Translations under genes and position numbers: made by a program
In this document: piece by piece, positions 54,128-64,000 of the stretch
How positions within the stretch are numbered: position 1 is the stretch's first letter
How the letters are laid out: the number at the start of each line of letters is the position of its first letter
Notes under the pieces: model-generated
Database searches by the model: none
What the model was told of the DNA's origin: nothing
The model's input: the letters and a program-made list of their open reading frames with translations, nothing else
Assembly (NCBI RefSeq): GCF_001865575.2
Contig: NZ_CP017561.2
Span: 1,860,001-1,924,000, forward strand
From: Paraburkholderia sprentiae WSM5005
GTDB taxonomy: Bacteria; Pseudomonadota; Gammaproteobacteria; Burkholderiales; Burkholderiaceae
Direction of reading: 5' to 3'
DNA: 64,000 nucleotides

Positions 54128-55918
54128 TCAGAAGGTCTCCCATTCCTGATCGCTGCCAGCCGTCGTCGCGGGCCTGGCCGGCGCGCGCGCCGGCGCGGGC
54201 GCAGCCGCCACCGCCACTTGGGGCGCGACAGCGGCCGGGACCGGGGTCTTCGGACGCAAGGCCGCCTGCGCCGTGGCCTGCGTGGTCTTGCGCGCGCGGG
54301 TGGCGGCCGGACTCGGGGATCTCACCCGCTTGGGCGCCGCAACTGCCGAGGCCGCTTCGTGACCGCCACGGCCGCTGTCGTCGACCTGAAACACCGCGAC
54401 CGCGCTGCGCAGCCGGGTCGCCTGCTCCTCGAGCGACGACGCCGCGGCGGCCGCTTCCTCGACGAGCGCCGCGTTCTGCTGCGTGACCTCGTCCATCTGC
54501 GTGACCGCGCGCGCGACCTGGTCGATGCCGCCGCTCTGTTCCTCCGACGCCGCCGCGATCTCGCCCATGATGTCGGTTACGCGCTGCACCGCGCCGATGA
54601 TCTCGCTCATCGTGCGGCCGGCCTCGTCGACCAGCGCCGTGCCCGAGTGCACGCGCTGGACGGACGTATCGATCAGCTCCTTGATCTCCTTGGCCGCCGC
54701 CGACGAACGCTGCGCGAGGCTGCGCACCTCGCCCGCGACGACCGCGAAGCCGCGCCCCTCTTCGCCCGCGCGCGCCGCCTCGACGGCCGCGTTCAGCGCG
54801 AGGATGTTGGTCTGGAAGGCGATGCCCTCGATGATCGAGATGATGTCGGCGATCTTCGCCGAACTCTGGTTGATGTCGCCCATCGTGCCGACCACCTGGC
54901 CCACCACCGCGCTGCCCTTGTTGGCGATCTCCGACGCGTTGGCCGCGAGCGCGCTCGCCTGGCGCGCGTTGTCGGCGTTCTGGCGCACGGTGCCGGTGAG
55001 CTGCTCCATGCTCGAAGCGGTTTCCTGCAGCGCGGACGCCTGCTCCTCGGTCCGCGACGACAGGTCGATGTTGCCCGCCGCGATTTCGCGAGTCGCGGTC
55101 GCGATCGACTCGCTGCCCCCGCGCACGCTGCGCACCGTTTCGGTGAGACTGCGCTGCATTTTGGCGATTCCGTCGAGCAGTTGCCCCATTTCGTCGCGCG
55201 ACGTCACCATCACCGGACGACGCAAATCGCCGGCCGCGATCGCCTCGAAGTGGCCGAGCGCTTCGCCGAGCGGACGCGCGATCGCGCGGCTCAGCGTCAG
55301 ATACGACAGCGCCGCCGCGATCACGCCGAGCGCCAGCGCGGCGATGCTGACGATGCGAAATGTCTCGAAGCTGCTCTGCGCGGCGTCATAGCCGAGCTTC
55401 GCCGAATCGAACTGGAATTTGCGCAGCGCGTCGTCGGCGACGACGAGATCGTTGAACACGACTTGCAGATGCTTTGCGTCCTCGACAAGCTGGTTCTGAT
55501 CGTTCGCCGTGATCGACCCCGCGAACGCTTCGAGATGCTGATGCAAGGTGTTGCGCTTCGCGGCGACGTCCTGCGCGAGCCGGTCTTCGTCCGCGTTGCG
55601 CGGCAAGTCGAGATATTTTTTCCACCACACGTCGGATGTGCCGCCGAGCATGCGCGCACGCTCGATAGTCGATGCCGCTTCCGGCGTGCCGACCAGGAGC
55701 GCGGCGCGATCGAGCGCGAGACGTTCGCGCGCCGCGTAGATTTCCGCATTGCCGATGTTCACCGCGCTCGGCATCGCGTCGGTGAACGTGTCCCGATAGG
55801 CGTCATTCGAACGGCTCATGCCGAACAGACCGAAAACGCCGATCGCGACCAGCAACGCGGCGAGGAATGCCATCGTGAGGCCAATTCGCGCCTTGATCGT
55901 GATGCCTTTGTTCACCAT
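54128..55918 (-). CDS. Methyl-accepting chemotaxis protein, Tar/Tsr type
   Basis: A 596-aa chemoreceptor. TM1 is at about residues 10-32 and TM2 at about 190-210, with a four-helix-bundle sensor between. HAMP follows (about 212-265), then the coiled signalling domain. The hairpin-tip motif is [39 protein letters not shown] (given here with its centre at about 380). The C-terminus is an Ala/Pro-rich linker of about 60 residues ending in EWETF, the docking pentapeptide for CheR and CheB, as in the E. coli major receptors. A sigma-28-like promoter lies 100 bp upstream. The ligand is unknown. Confidence 0.93.
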   Translation of the reverse strand: MVNKGITIKARIGLTMAFLAALLVAIGVFGLFGMSRSNDAYRDTFTDAMPSAVNIGNAEIYAARERLALDRAALLVGTPEAASTIERARMLGGTSDVWWKKYLDLPRNADEDRLAQDVAAKRNTLHQHLEAFAGSITANDQNQLVEDAKHLQVVFNDLVVADDALRKFQFDSAKLGYDAAQSSFETFRIVSIAALALGVIAAALSYLTLSRAIARPLGEALGHFEAIAAGDLRRPVMVTSRDEMGQLLDGIAKMQRSLTETVRSVRGGSESIATATREIAAGNIDLSSRTEEQASALQETASSMEQLTGTVRQNADNARQASALAANASEIANKGSAVVGQVVGTMGDINQSSAKIADIISIIEGIAFQTNILALNAAVEAARAGEEGRGFAVVAGEVRSLAQRSSAAAKEIKELIDTSVQRVHSGTALVDEAGRTMSEIIGAVQRVTDIMGEIAAASEEQSGGIDQVARAVTQMDEVTQQNAALVEEAAAAASSLEEQATRLRSAVAVFQVDDSGRGGHEAASAVAAPKRVRSPSPAATRARKTTQATAQAALRPKTPVPAAVAPQVAVAAAPAPARAPARPATTAGSDQEWETF

Positions 55919-56268
55919 GCTGGGTCCTGTTTGCTGTACTGAAATGAGAGGCTGCCTGCGCAGACCTGAGACGGCGGGGTCCGGCGCTATTCGAGTGGGC
56001 GCTCTAATTACGGTTTACGGCAACGCATTCACAGACTTGAAGCATTTAAAAGATATGAAGAAAGACGTTGTAAGACGTAGAAAGCAAGTTGGCTGAGGAG
56101 CGATATGTTCGCGGCGCCTTCGGGCAACGCGATGGCATTCGTCAAGGCAGGGCTTTTGACGCTTTAGCGGCGGGGGTCAGTGCGGGTGCGAGGGTTCGGA
56201 AGCGCCCGGAGCGGTGGCAGGACGGATCGGTCGGGCGGCACCCGAGCGTGCTAACGCCGGTGACCGCA
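55919..56268. other. Intergenic region upstream of the chemoreceptor
   Basis: 350 bp with the sigma-28-like promoter at 56014-56040. The part from 56041 to 56268 shows no gene; its right half lies downstream of rbsK and has no clear terminator. Confidence 0.5.
56014..56040 (-). promoter_or_regulatory. Sigma-28 (FliA)-type promoter of the chemoreceptor gene
   Basis: On the minus strand TCAAGTCT (56040-56033), 11 bp, then GCCGTAAA (56021-56014). The E. coli consensus is TAAAGTTT-N11-GCCGATAA, so six of eight positions match in each half with exact spacing. Transcription would start near 56005, about 90 nt before the chemoreceptor ATG. Confidence 0.65.
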
Positions 56269-57198
56269 TCAGCCGAATGCGTCGACCTCGGAGCGCGTCG
56301 GTATCGATGGTTGCGCGCCCGCGCGCGTCACCGATAGCGCGGCGGCGCGTTGCGCAAAGTGGATCGCCGCTTCGACAGTCGCGCCCTGCGCAAGCTGCGC
56401 CGCGAAGCCGCCGATGAAGGTGTCGCCGGCCGCGGTCGTATCGACCGCCTCGACGCGCGGCGCGTCGTACCGCATCACGGCCGCACCTTCGAGCGCGGCG
56501 TGCACGCCGCGAGCGCCGAGCGTGACCAGCACGTTGCGCGCGCCGGCCGCGCGCAATGCGGCGGCGGCCCGCGCGGCGTCCTCGGGCGAATCGACGGTCA
56601 GACCGCTCAGCGCGGCGGCTTCGAGTTCGTTCGGGATCAGATAGTCGATCAGCGGCAGCCAGTCGGCCGGCAACGGGCCGGTGGCGGGCGCCGGGTTCAG
56701 GATCACGGTCTTGCCGAGCCGGCGCGCCGTGGCGAGCGCCGCGCGCACCGATTCGGGCGGCGTTTCGAGTTGACAGATCACCACATCGGCGGCGGCGAGC
56801 GTCGCTTCGTGTCGTGCGATTGTGGCGGGCGTGACCTCGCCGTTGCTACCCGCGACGATCACGATCGTGTTCTGGCTCGCATCGTCGACGACGATCAGCG
56901 CGACGCCGCTCGGCGCGCCGCCGGTTTCGAGCGCCGCGCAATCGATGCGCTCCGCTTCGAGGCCCGCGCGCAGCTGCGCGCCGTTCGCATCGGCACCGAC
57001 ACAGCCGAGCATCGACACCTGCGCTCCGAGCCGCGCGGCCGCGACGGCCTGGTTGCCGCCTTTGCCGCCCGCGACCTGCGCGAAGGTGCGCCCAGCCAGC
57101 GTCTCGCCCGGCTGCGGCAGGCGTGGCGAGCGCACCACGAGGTCCATATTCAGACTGCCGACCACCGTGACGCGTGCGCCCGTTTCGTTGCTTGCCAC
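56269..57198 (-). CDS. rbsK: Ribokinase
   Basis: A 309-aa PfkB-family kinase that phosphorylates ribose at C5. The sugar-binding GSLNMDLV start, the GGKGGNQAVAAARLG motif at about 43-57, and the C-terminal DTTAAGDTFIGGFAAQL with the catalytic Asp and anion hole are all present. The start is a GTG at 57196-57198 with GGAGGACATTCGA before it. It is the last gene of rbsBACRK, 75 bp after rbsR. Confidence 0.93.
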   Translation of the reverse strand: MASNETGARVTVVGSLNMDLVVRSPRLPQPGETLAGRTFAQVAGGKGGNQAVAAARLGAQVSMLGCVGADANGAQLRAGLEAERIDCAALETGGAPSGVALIVVDDASQNTIVIVAGSNGEVTPATIARHEATLAAADVVICQLETPPESVRAALATARRLGKTVILNPAPATGPLPADWLPLIDYLIPNELEAAALSGLTVDSPEDAARAAAALRAAGARNVLVTLGARGVHAALEGAAVMRYDAPRVEAVDTTAAGDTFIGGFAAQLAQGATVEAAIHFAQRAAALSVTRAGAQPSIPTRSEVDAFG

Positions 57199-57273
57199 TC
57201 GAATGTCCTCCGTTGCGCGGCGGATCGGCTTGCTATTCCGCGCGCGTCCTTCATGTGTCCTTCATGCGGCGCA

Positions 57274-58317
57274 TCAAGCCGCCAGATCCCGCCGCGCATC
57301 GCCCGCCCACGTCGCGGTGGACTCGCGCACGATCAGCCGCGGCGACACCACGCGCCGGCGCGCCGGCGCCCGCGCGGCGTGGTTCGCCGACGCCTCGGCG
57401 ATCCGGTCGATCAGCGTCTGCGCAGCGGTGTCACCGAGCGCTCGCACCGACTGCCCGACCGTCGACAGCGACGGGAACGTGAAGCAGCCCAGCTCGATAT
57501 CGTCGAAACCGATGATCGAACAGTCGCGCGGCACGCTGATGTTGCGCTCGGCCGCCGCGCGCAATGCGCCGATGCCCATCATGTCGTTGCCCGCGAAAAT
57601 CGCCGACGGCCTGACCGTGTCGAATAACTGCGCGGCCGCACGGTGTCCGCCCGTCCCCGAGAAATCGCTTTCGACGATCGCATCGGCGGCAATCTCGATG
57701 CCGCGCTCGGCCATCGCGCGAATGAAGCCGTGCACGCGCATCGCGCTGACCGCGGTCTGCACCGGCCCCGTGATGCAGCCGATCCGCACATGCCCGAGTT
57801 CGAGCAGATGACGCGTGGCCAGATACGCGCCCTTCTCGTGATCGATCTGCACCAGATCCGCGTTGATCCCCTCGATGTTGCGGTCCACCACGACGAGCGG
57901 CTCGCGCGCGTCGGCGAGCGCCTGCGCGAGCACGGCGTCGTCGCCGGCGGATGCGACGATCAACCCGTCGATGCGTTTTTCCTGCAGCACGCGCAGATAG
58001 TTGCGCTGCTTCGCGGGGTCGTCGTCAGAGTTGCAGAAGAACACACAGTAGCCGTTGCGCGCGCAGCCGTCCTCGATGCCGCGCGCGAGCTCCGCGAAAT
58101 ACGGGTTCGTGCTGTTCGGCACCACCAGTCCGATCGTCGCGGTCGAGCGCGCCTTCAGCGAGCGCGCGACTGCCGACGGCACATAGTGCAGTTGACGGAT
58201 CGCGTGCTCGACTTTCGCGCGCACATCGGCCGACACCGGCCGCGAGTTGTTCACGACGTGCGATACCGTCGTGAACGACACCCCCGCCACGGCCGCTACA
58301 TCCTTGATCGTCGCCAT
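57274..58317 (-). CDS. rbsR: LacI-family ribose operon repressor
   Basis: A 347-aa LacI-type repressor. The N-terminal helix-turn-helix and hinge are MATIKDVAAVAGVSFTTVSH and SRPVSADVRAKVEHAIRQLHY; the periplasmic-binding-like core follows. Ribose or a derivative is the likely inducer, since it lies inside the rbs operon between rbsC and rbsK. The palindrome at 62342-62355 has the CGAAACGTTTCG-like centre bound by this family, and probably is its operator. Confidence 0.92.
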   Translation of the reverse strand: MATIKDVAAVAGVSFTTVSHVVNNSRPVSADVRAKVEHAIRQLHYVPSAVARSLKARSTATIGLVVPNSTNPYFAELARGIEDGCARNGYCVFFCNSDDDPAKQRNYLRVLQEKRIDGLIVASAGDDAVLAQALADAREPLVVVDRNIEGINADLVQIDHEKGAYLATRHLLELGHVRIGCITGPVQTAVSAMRVHGFIRAMAERGIEIAADAIVESDFSGTGGHRAAAQLFDTVRPSAIFAGNDMMGIGALRAAAERNISVPRDCSIIGFDDIELGCFTFPSLSTVGQSVRALGDTAAQTLIDRIAEASANHAARAPARRRVVSPRLIVRESTATWAGDARRDLAA

Positions 58318-58372
58318 AACCTGTTGCTCTCCGGTCCCATGCAGTGATTCATCATTACGTCGCGGCGCATAC

Positions 58373-59448
58373 TCAGGCGCGTTTGCGGCGGCTGCGGTAT
58401 GTATCGAGCACCACCGCGACCACGATCACAGCGCCGGTGATCATCCGCTTGGTCGGCTCGTTCGCGCCGATCTGCGCGAGCCCCGCCGCCAGCACCGAAA
58501 TAATCAGCACGCCAAAGAACGTGCTGATCACCGAACCACGTCCGCCCATCAGACTCGTGCCGCCGATCACGACCGCCGCGATCACCTGCAACTCCAGGCC
58601 GACGCCCGCATTCGGATCGGCTGCCTCGAGCCGCGAAATCTGGAACAGCGCCGCGAGTCCCGACAGCGCGCCCATCAGCGCGAACACGATTACCTTGTAC
58701 GGCCGCGGATTGACGCCCGCGAGCCGCACCGCTTCCTCGTTGGTGCCGATCCCGACCAGGTAACGACCGAACACCGTGCGCGTCAGCACCAGCTGGGCGA
58801 TCACCATCACGGCGACCGCGATCAGGAAGGCCGGCGAGATGCCGAGCGCGATCGGGTTCGACAGAAAGTCGAACGCGTCGCCGATATACGCGGTGCGCGA
58901 ATTGGTCATCTGATACGCCATGCCGCGCGCCGCCTCGAGCACGCCGAGCGACACGATGAACGACGGAATCCGCCAGCCCACCGTCACCGCGCCGGTCACG
59001 GTGCCGGTCAGCGCCGCGACCGCGACACCGAGCAGCGCGCCCGCGGCCGGCCCCCAGCCCCATTTCAGCGTCACCACGCTGACCACCGACGCCCCGAGCG
59101 CGAGCACCGAGCCCACCGACAGATCGATCCCCGCGATGATCAGCACGAAGGTCATGCCGACCGACATCACGACGAGATCCGGGATCTGGTTCGCGATCGT
59201 GCTGAACGTGTCGTACGTCAGAAAGTGCGAACTCAGCAACGAGAACAGCACGATCATCGCGAGCAGCGCGCCGGCGAGACCGAGGTAGTTCGAAAAGCCG
59301 AGCCGCGTGCCGGCCGGCTTGCCGCTGGCGAGCGGCGCCGACGGATCGGCGGGCGGCGTCGCGCTCGGCGCATCCGGCGCGCCACCCTGCTTGCCGTCCG
59401 ACTGGCTGTTCTGTTTGACACCGGCCGACTCGCGCCACGATTGATCGG

Positions 59449-59452
<4 letters not shown>
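58373..59452 (-). CDS. rbsC: Ribose ABC transporter permease
   Basis: A 359-aa membrane permease of the sugar CUT2 class, with an unusually long polar N-terminus (about 50 residues rich in Ser, Pro, Ala and Gly) before the first helix near residue 55. Features are GMTFVLIIAGIDLSVGSVLALG and the cytoplasmic loop GIGTNEEAVRLAGVNPRPYK that contacts the ATPase. The start overlaps the rbsA stop by 4 bp (ATGA, 59449-59452). The open frame is longer upstream, but that is inside rbsA. Confidence 0.92.
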
Positions 59453-61044
<1,592 letters not shown>

Positions 61045-61315
61045 CGCGCTCCTGGTTGCATGGCGCTACTGGCGCCTTTGCGCCTTCGTGGCGCTTTGGC
61101 GCTCTCGCCTCGCGAGCCGCCGACATGACGCTTACCTCTGGAATTAACGGCGCCGCGGCGAGTTTCTTGAGCGTTCATTGAATAAAAGCGGATCGTCGGG
61201 TTGCCGCGTCGCTGCCGAAGCGGGCTTCTTCGCGCGCTTCGGCGGCGGCTTTTGCGGTTTCCCGCACGGGTTTGCGGCAGCGCCCGGCTGGCGCTTGATG
61301 CAAGGCGCGCCGAGC

Positions 61316-62290
61316 TTACTTCAGCGTGTCTTTCGTCACCAGAACGACCGGCGTTTCGACGACGCCCGACAGCTCCGACTGCTTCTTGTTTCCGCTCAAT
61401 GCCTTCAACGCGGTATCGATGCCGAACACGGCCTGCTTCGCCGCGAACTGGTCGGCGGTGGCGAGCACGCGGCCGTCCTTCAGCATCGGATGGATCGCGT
61501 TGATGTTGTCGTAACCGACCACTAGCACCTTGCCCTGCTTGCCGGCCGCGCGCACGGCCGACACCGCGCCGATGGCCATGTTGTCATTGCCGGCGAGCAG
61601 CGCCTTCAGGTTCGGATACTCGTTGAGCATGGCCGAGGCAACCGCGTTGCCTTTGTCGATTTCCCACTCGCCCGACTGCACCGACACGACTTTCGCGCCG
61701 ACCGCCTGCATCGCATCCTTGAAGCCCGCGGTGCGCTGCTGCGCGTTGGTGGTCGTCGACACGCCTTCGAGGATGCCGACCTCGTCGCCGGCCTTCAGGC
61801 GCTTCGCGAGGTAGTCGCCGACCATGCGCGCGCCCTTGCGGTTGTCGGGGCCGACGAACGGCACGTTCAGGTCTTTCGACTTCAGCACGTCCGGATCGAG
61901 CCGGTTGTCGATGTTGACGACGATGATGCCCGCGTCGACCGCCTTCTTGACGACCGGCACGAGCGCCTTCGAATCGGCCGGCGCGAGCACGATCGCGTCG
62001 ACCTTCGACACGATCATCTGCTCGACGATGCGGATCTGATTGGCGGTGTCGGTTTCATCCTTGATGCCGTTGGTGATCAGGTCGAACTTGGTGGGGTTGT
62101 GCTTCTGATAATCCTTCGCGCCGGTCTCCATGGTCAGGAAGAACTCGTTGGCGAGCGACTTCATCACGAGCGCGACCTTGGGCTTATGAGCCGGCGCGTT
62201 CTGCGCGTAGGCAGCGGAAAAAGGCAGGACGGCGGAGGCGGTGGCGAGAACTGCGGCGGCAAGCATGCGACGGCGGGTTCGATGGCTCAT
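61316..62290 (-). CDS. rbsB: Ribose ABC transporter substrate-binding protein
   Basis: A 324-aa periplasmic sugar-binding protein with a signal peptide (about 1-29, cleaved after AYA). The fold is the LacI-like two-lobe sugar binder: KVALVMKSLANEFFLTMETG at the N-lobe, APADSKALVPVVKKAVDAGI, NIDNRLD, and the later LLAGNDNMAIGAVSAVRAAG. This is the usual first gene of rbs operons. The operator and presumed promoter lie 51-65 bp upstream. Confidence 0.93.
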   Translation of the reverse strand: MSHRTRRRMLAAAVLATASAVLPFSAAYAQNAPAHKPKVALVMKSLANEFFLTMETGAKDYQKHNPTKFDLITNGIKDETDTANQIRIVEQMIVSKVDAIVLAPADSKALVPVVKKAVDAGIIVVNIDNRLDPDVLKSKDLNVPFVGPDNRKGARMVGDYLAKRLKAGDEVGILEGVSTTTNAQQRTAGFKDAMQAVGAKVVSVQSGEWEIDKGNAVASAMLNEYPNLKALLAGNDNMAIGAVSAVRAAGKQGKVLVVGYDNINAIHPMLKDGRVLATADQFAAKQAVFGIDTALKALSGNKKQSELSGVVETPVVLVTKDTLK

Positions 62291-62605
62291 GCGTATCTCC
62301 AGGATTCTGTGGCTCGCGGACGAGCCGTATTTTTTGTGATGCGCAAACGTTTGCGAGGCCTATTCTCAGCGCAAGCCCTTCGGAATGTCAACGAATCGCG
62401 GTGTTGCAACGCATCGGCGCGCAAGCGCCGCGGCGCCGCAATGCGCTCGATCCATCCGGGCAGCGTGTGGCAAGGTTTCCTCGCTCGGTCCGTGCAGTCG
62501 ATGTCGCCCGTGCGTCGCGCGCGGCGCGGCGTACCGGCCGCTTATGCTGGCCTGGTATCGCGCGCGCTGCAAGTGAAACCGCGAGGAAAACGGGAGGCGC
62601 GCCGG
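62291..62605. other. Intergenic region between rbsB and corA
   Basis: 315 bp with the rbs operator at 62342-62355 and no gene. The rest (62356-62605), downstream of corA, shows no recognisable signal. Confidence 0.5.
62342..62355. promoter_or_regulatory. LacI-family (RbsR) operator
   Basis: CGCAAACGTTTGCG is a perfect 14-bp palindrome with the central CG step typical of LacI-family sites. It lies 51 bp upstream of the rbsB start, a good position for repression of the rbs operon. Confidence 0.75.
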
Positions 62606-63583
62606 CTAGAGCCAGCCGGCCTTGCGAAAGCGCCGGTAGAGTACGAAGTCGATCGCCAGCATCACCAGCAGGACGACCGGATAGCCGAACTTGAAATGCA
62701 GCTCGGGAATGCGCTCGAAGTTCATCCCGTAGATACCGGCGATCATCGTCGGCACCGCGAACAGCGCTGCGAACGAGCCGAGCCGCTTGGTGATTTCGCT
62801 CTCGGCGAGCGAGATCATGCCGAGGTTCACCTGCACCGCCGTGACGACGATTTCGCGTCGTCCCTCGATGGTTCTGACGATCCGGTCGAGGTGATCGTAG
62901 ACGTCGCGAAAGTACGCCTGCATGCCCGCACACACGCTCGGAATGCGCCCGCCCGTCAGTTTCCCGACCGCTTCCTGCAGCGGCACGATATGGTGCTGCA
63001 GGATCACCAGCCGGCGCTTCATCGTGTACAGGTCCTGCACGATCGCGCGCGCGGCGGCCGAATCGCTCTTCTCGAAGATGCGGTCTTCGAGCGTCTCGAG
63101 CTCGGTGCTCATCGCCTCGACGACCGGGAAATATCGGTCGACCACGTCGTCGATCAGCGCGTACAGCACGAACGCCGAGCCTTCCTTCAACAGATGCGGC
63201 TCGCGCTCGCAGCGCGCCCGCACGCCCTGGAAACCGGTGCGCGTGCCGCGGCGCACCGACAGCACATAGTTGCTGCCGACGAACACGTCGACTTCGCCGA
63301 TCACGAGTTCGCCTTGCTCGTCCATCTCGACCGTGTGCATCACGGTAAACAGCGAATCGCCGTACTCCTCGAGCTTCGGGCGCTGATGGCCGTATTGCGC
63401 GTCTTCGATCGCGAGCTCGTGCAGATTGAACTCGTCTTTCATGACCGCGAGTTCGTCGGGGCTCGGGTCTTTCAACGCGACCCAGACGAAGCACTCGGGC
63501 CGCGCGACATAGTCGCTGATGCTGTCGATATCGATGTCAGCGAGCTTCCGGCCGTCCTGATAGGCGGCGCAATTGATCAGCAT
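62606..63583 (-). CDS. corA: Magnesium/cobalt transporter CorA
   Basis: A 325-aa CorA-family channel. A large N-terminal cytoplasmic domain and long helix are followed by two C-terminal helices, with the signature IYGMNF between them and a basic end KAGWL. A pentamer in the inner membrane carries Mg2+, Co2+ and Ni2+. The start at 63581-63583 (MLINCAAYQDGRKLADID) fits the family; an ATG at 63601 with six more residues is possible, and AAGG lies between them. Single gene, no partner. Confidence 0.93.
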   Translation of the reverse strand: MLINCAAYQDGRKLADIDIDSISDYVARPECFVWVALKDPSPDELAVMKDEFNLHELAIEDAQYGHQRPKLEEYGDSLFTVMHTVEMDEQGELVIGEVDVFVGSNYVLSVRRGTRTGFQGVRARCEREPHLLKEGSAFVLYALIDDVVDRYFPVVEAMSTELETLEDRIFEKSDSAAARAIVQDLYTMKRRLVILQHHIVPLQEAVGKLTGGRIPSVCAGMQAYFRDVYDHLDRIVRTIEGRREIVVTAVQVNLGMISLAESEITKRLGSFAALFAVPTMIAGIYGMNFERIPELHFKFGYPVVLLVMLAIDFVLYRRFRKAGWL

Positions 63584-63762
63584 GTTCGGATTACCTTGCA
63601 TACGGAAGCAGACCGCGCCGCCGTCTCGCGTAAGCGTGGCGTAAGCCGGGCGGCGGGTCTGCATGAACGGACAAGCACGCTTGCGACGGGCTTGCATCAG
63701 CCGCCATGTTAAGGCGCGACGCATCAGCCGCGCGTATCCGTTTGTGAATAATCGACGACACG

Positions 63763-64000
63763 CTACTGCGCGACCCGTTGCAGGCCGATGCGGTGATCGT
63801 CATTGAACGTGACCGAGGCGCGGTTGGTGTAGCGCGGGTCGGGCGTCACGATGAAGGTCAGCTCGACGAGCGGATCGAACTGCGTCGATACACCGATCCG
63901 ATGCGCGCCGGGCGGCAGATAGAACACCACGTGCTCGCCGTTCAACAGGTCGGTCACGCGCTCGCCGTCGACATAGACGAGCGCATCGCGGAACCGCACC
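63763..64000 (-). CDS. Hypothetical protein, C-terminal part (cut by window end)
   Basis: The last 79 residues of a protein whose start lies beyond the window. The frame is open to the edge, so the Met seen at its beginning is not necessarily the start. The visible part is a small beta domain: VYVDGERVTDLLNGEHVVFY, LPPGAHRIGVS, LTFIVTPDPRYTNRAS and a short end. The layout recalls PEGA- or DUF2846-type exported proteins, in which a GxH segment forms a turn, but this is uncertain. Confidence 0.55.
   Translation of the reverse strand, partial: VRFRDALVYVDGERVTDLLNGEHVVFYLPPGAHRIGVSTQFDPLVELTFIVTPDPRYTNRASVTFNDDHRIGLQRVAQ

Noticed and set aside
54112..54131. Inverted repeat at the chemoreceptor stop codon as its terminator
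   Set aside because: The stem overlaps the stop codon, and no T-run follows on the minus strand.

Overview
The window looks like a chromosome segment of a Burkholderiaceae betaproteobacterium, most likely Paraburkholderia or Burkholderia. This is inferred from the uniformly high GC content, GC-rich third positions, and the gene families present: hopanoid hpnIJKL genes, pobA with an AraC-type PobR, kduID-kdgT, lpiA-acvB and rbsBACRK. I see no rRNA, tRNA, CRISPR array, insertion sequence or phage gene. The segment reads as ordinary chromosome, with one broken gene (kduI).

Layout. 1-3505: end of an RND efflux adaptor and a complete RND pump. 3545-12476: two hopanoid side-chain operons on the minus strand (small membrane protein, HpnI paralogue, hpnK; and hpnJ, hpnI, a 62-codon ORF, hpnL). 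Between them on the plus strand lies a PmrAB/QseBC-type two-component system. Both operons have the same 17-bp direct-repeat promoter element, so they are probably one regulon. 12674-15814: a small membrane protein, a cold-shock protein, a semialdehyde dehydrogenase and a GNAT acetyltransferase. 15846-19745: a 4-deoxy-uronate/KDG module (kdgT, frameshifted kduI, kduD, IclR-type regulator) with candidate palindromic operators. 20135-21024: three small proteins, two of them exported. 21095-27919: a minus-strand catabolic operon (SDR, ketosteroid-dehydrogenase-like flavoenzyme, NIPSNAP protein, MFS transporter), an AraC regulator and pobA. This could convert an alicyclic keto acid to 4-hydroxybenzoate.

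28422-32281: lpiA(mprF)-acvB, for synthesis and hydrolysis of aminoacyl-phosphatidylglycerol. 32751-37627: a 47-aa protein, a DHA2 exporter, and an uncharacterised minus-strand cluster (acyl-CoA-dehydrogenase-like protein, NodS-like methyltransferase, GT2, then YetF). 37747-47169: a hybrid PAS kinase, small proteins, a ferredoxin-NADP reductase, a LysR/DHA2 pair, a GT2 and an MHS transporter. 47427-52402: the stress operon prkA-yeaH-spoVR. 53004-55918: a FAH-family hydratase, and a chemoreceptor behind a sigma-28-like promoter. 56269-62355: the ribose operon rbsBAC-rbsR-rbsK with a LacI-family operator. 62606-64000: corA and a gene cut by the window edge.

The most interesting theme is cell-envelope charge control. 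The hopanoid glucosamine genes, a two-component system with an acidic sensor loop, and an LPG synthase/hydrolase pair lie within 32 kb. The two hopanoid operons share a promoter architecture that, as far as I know, has not been described.
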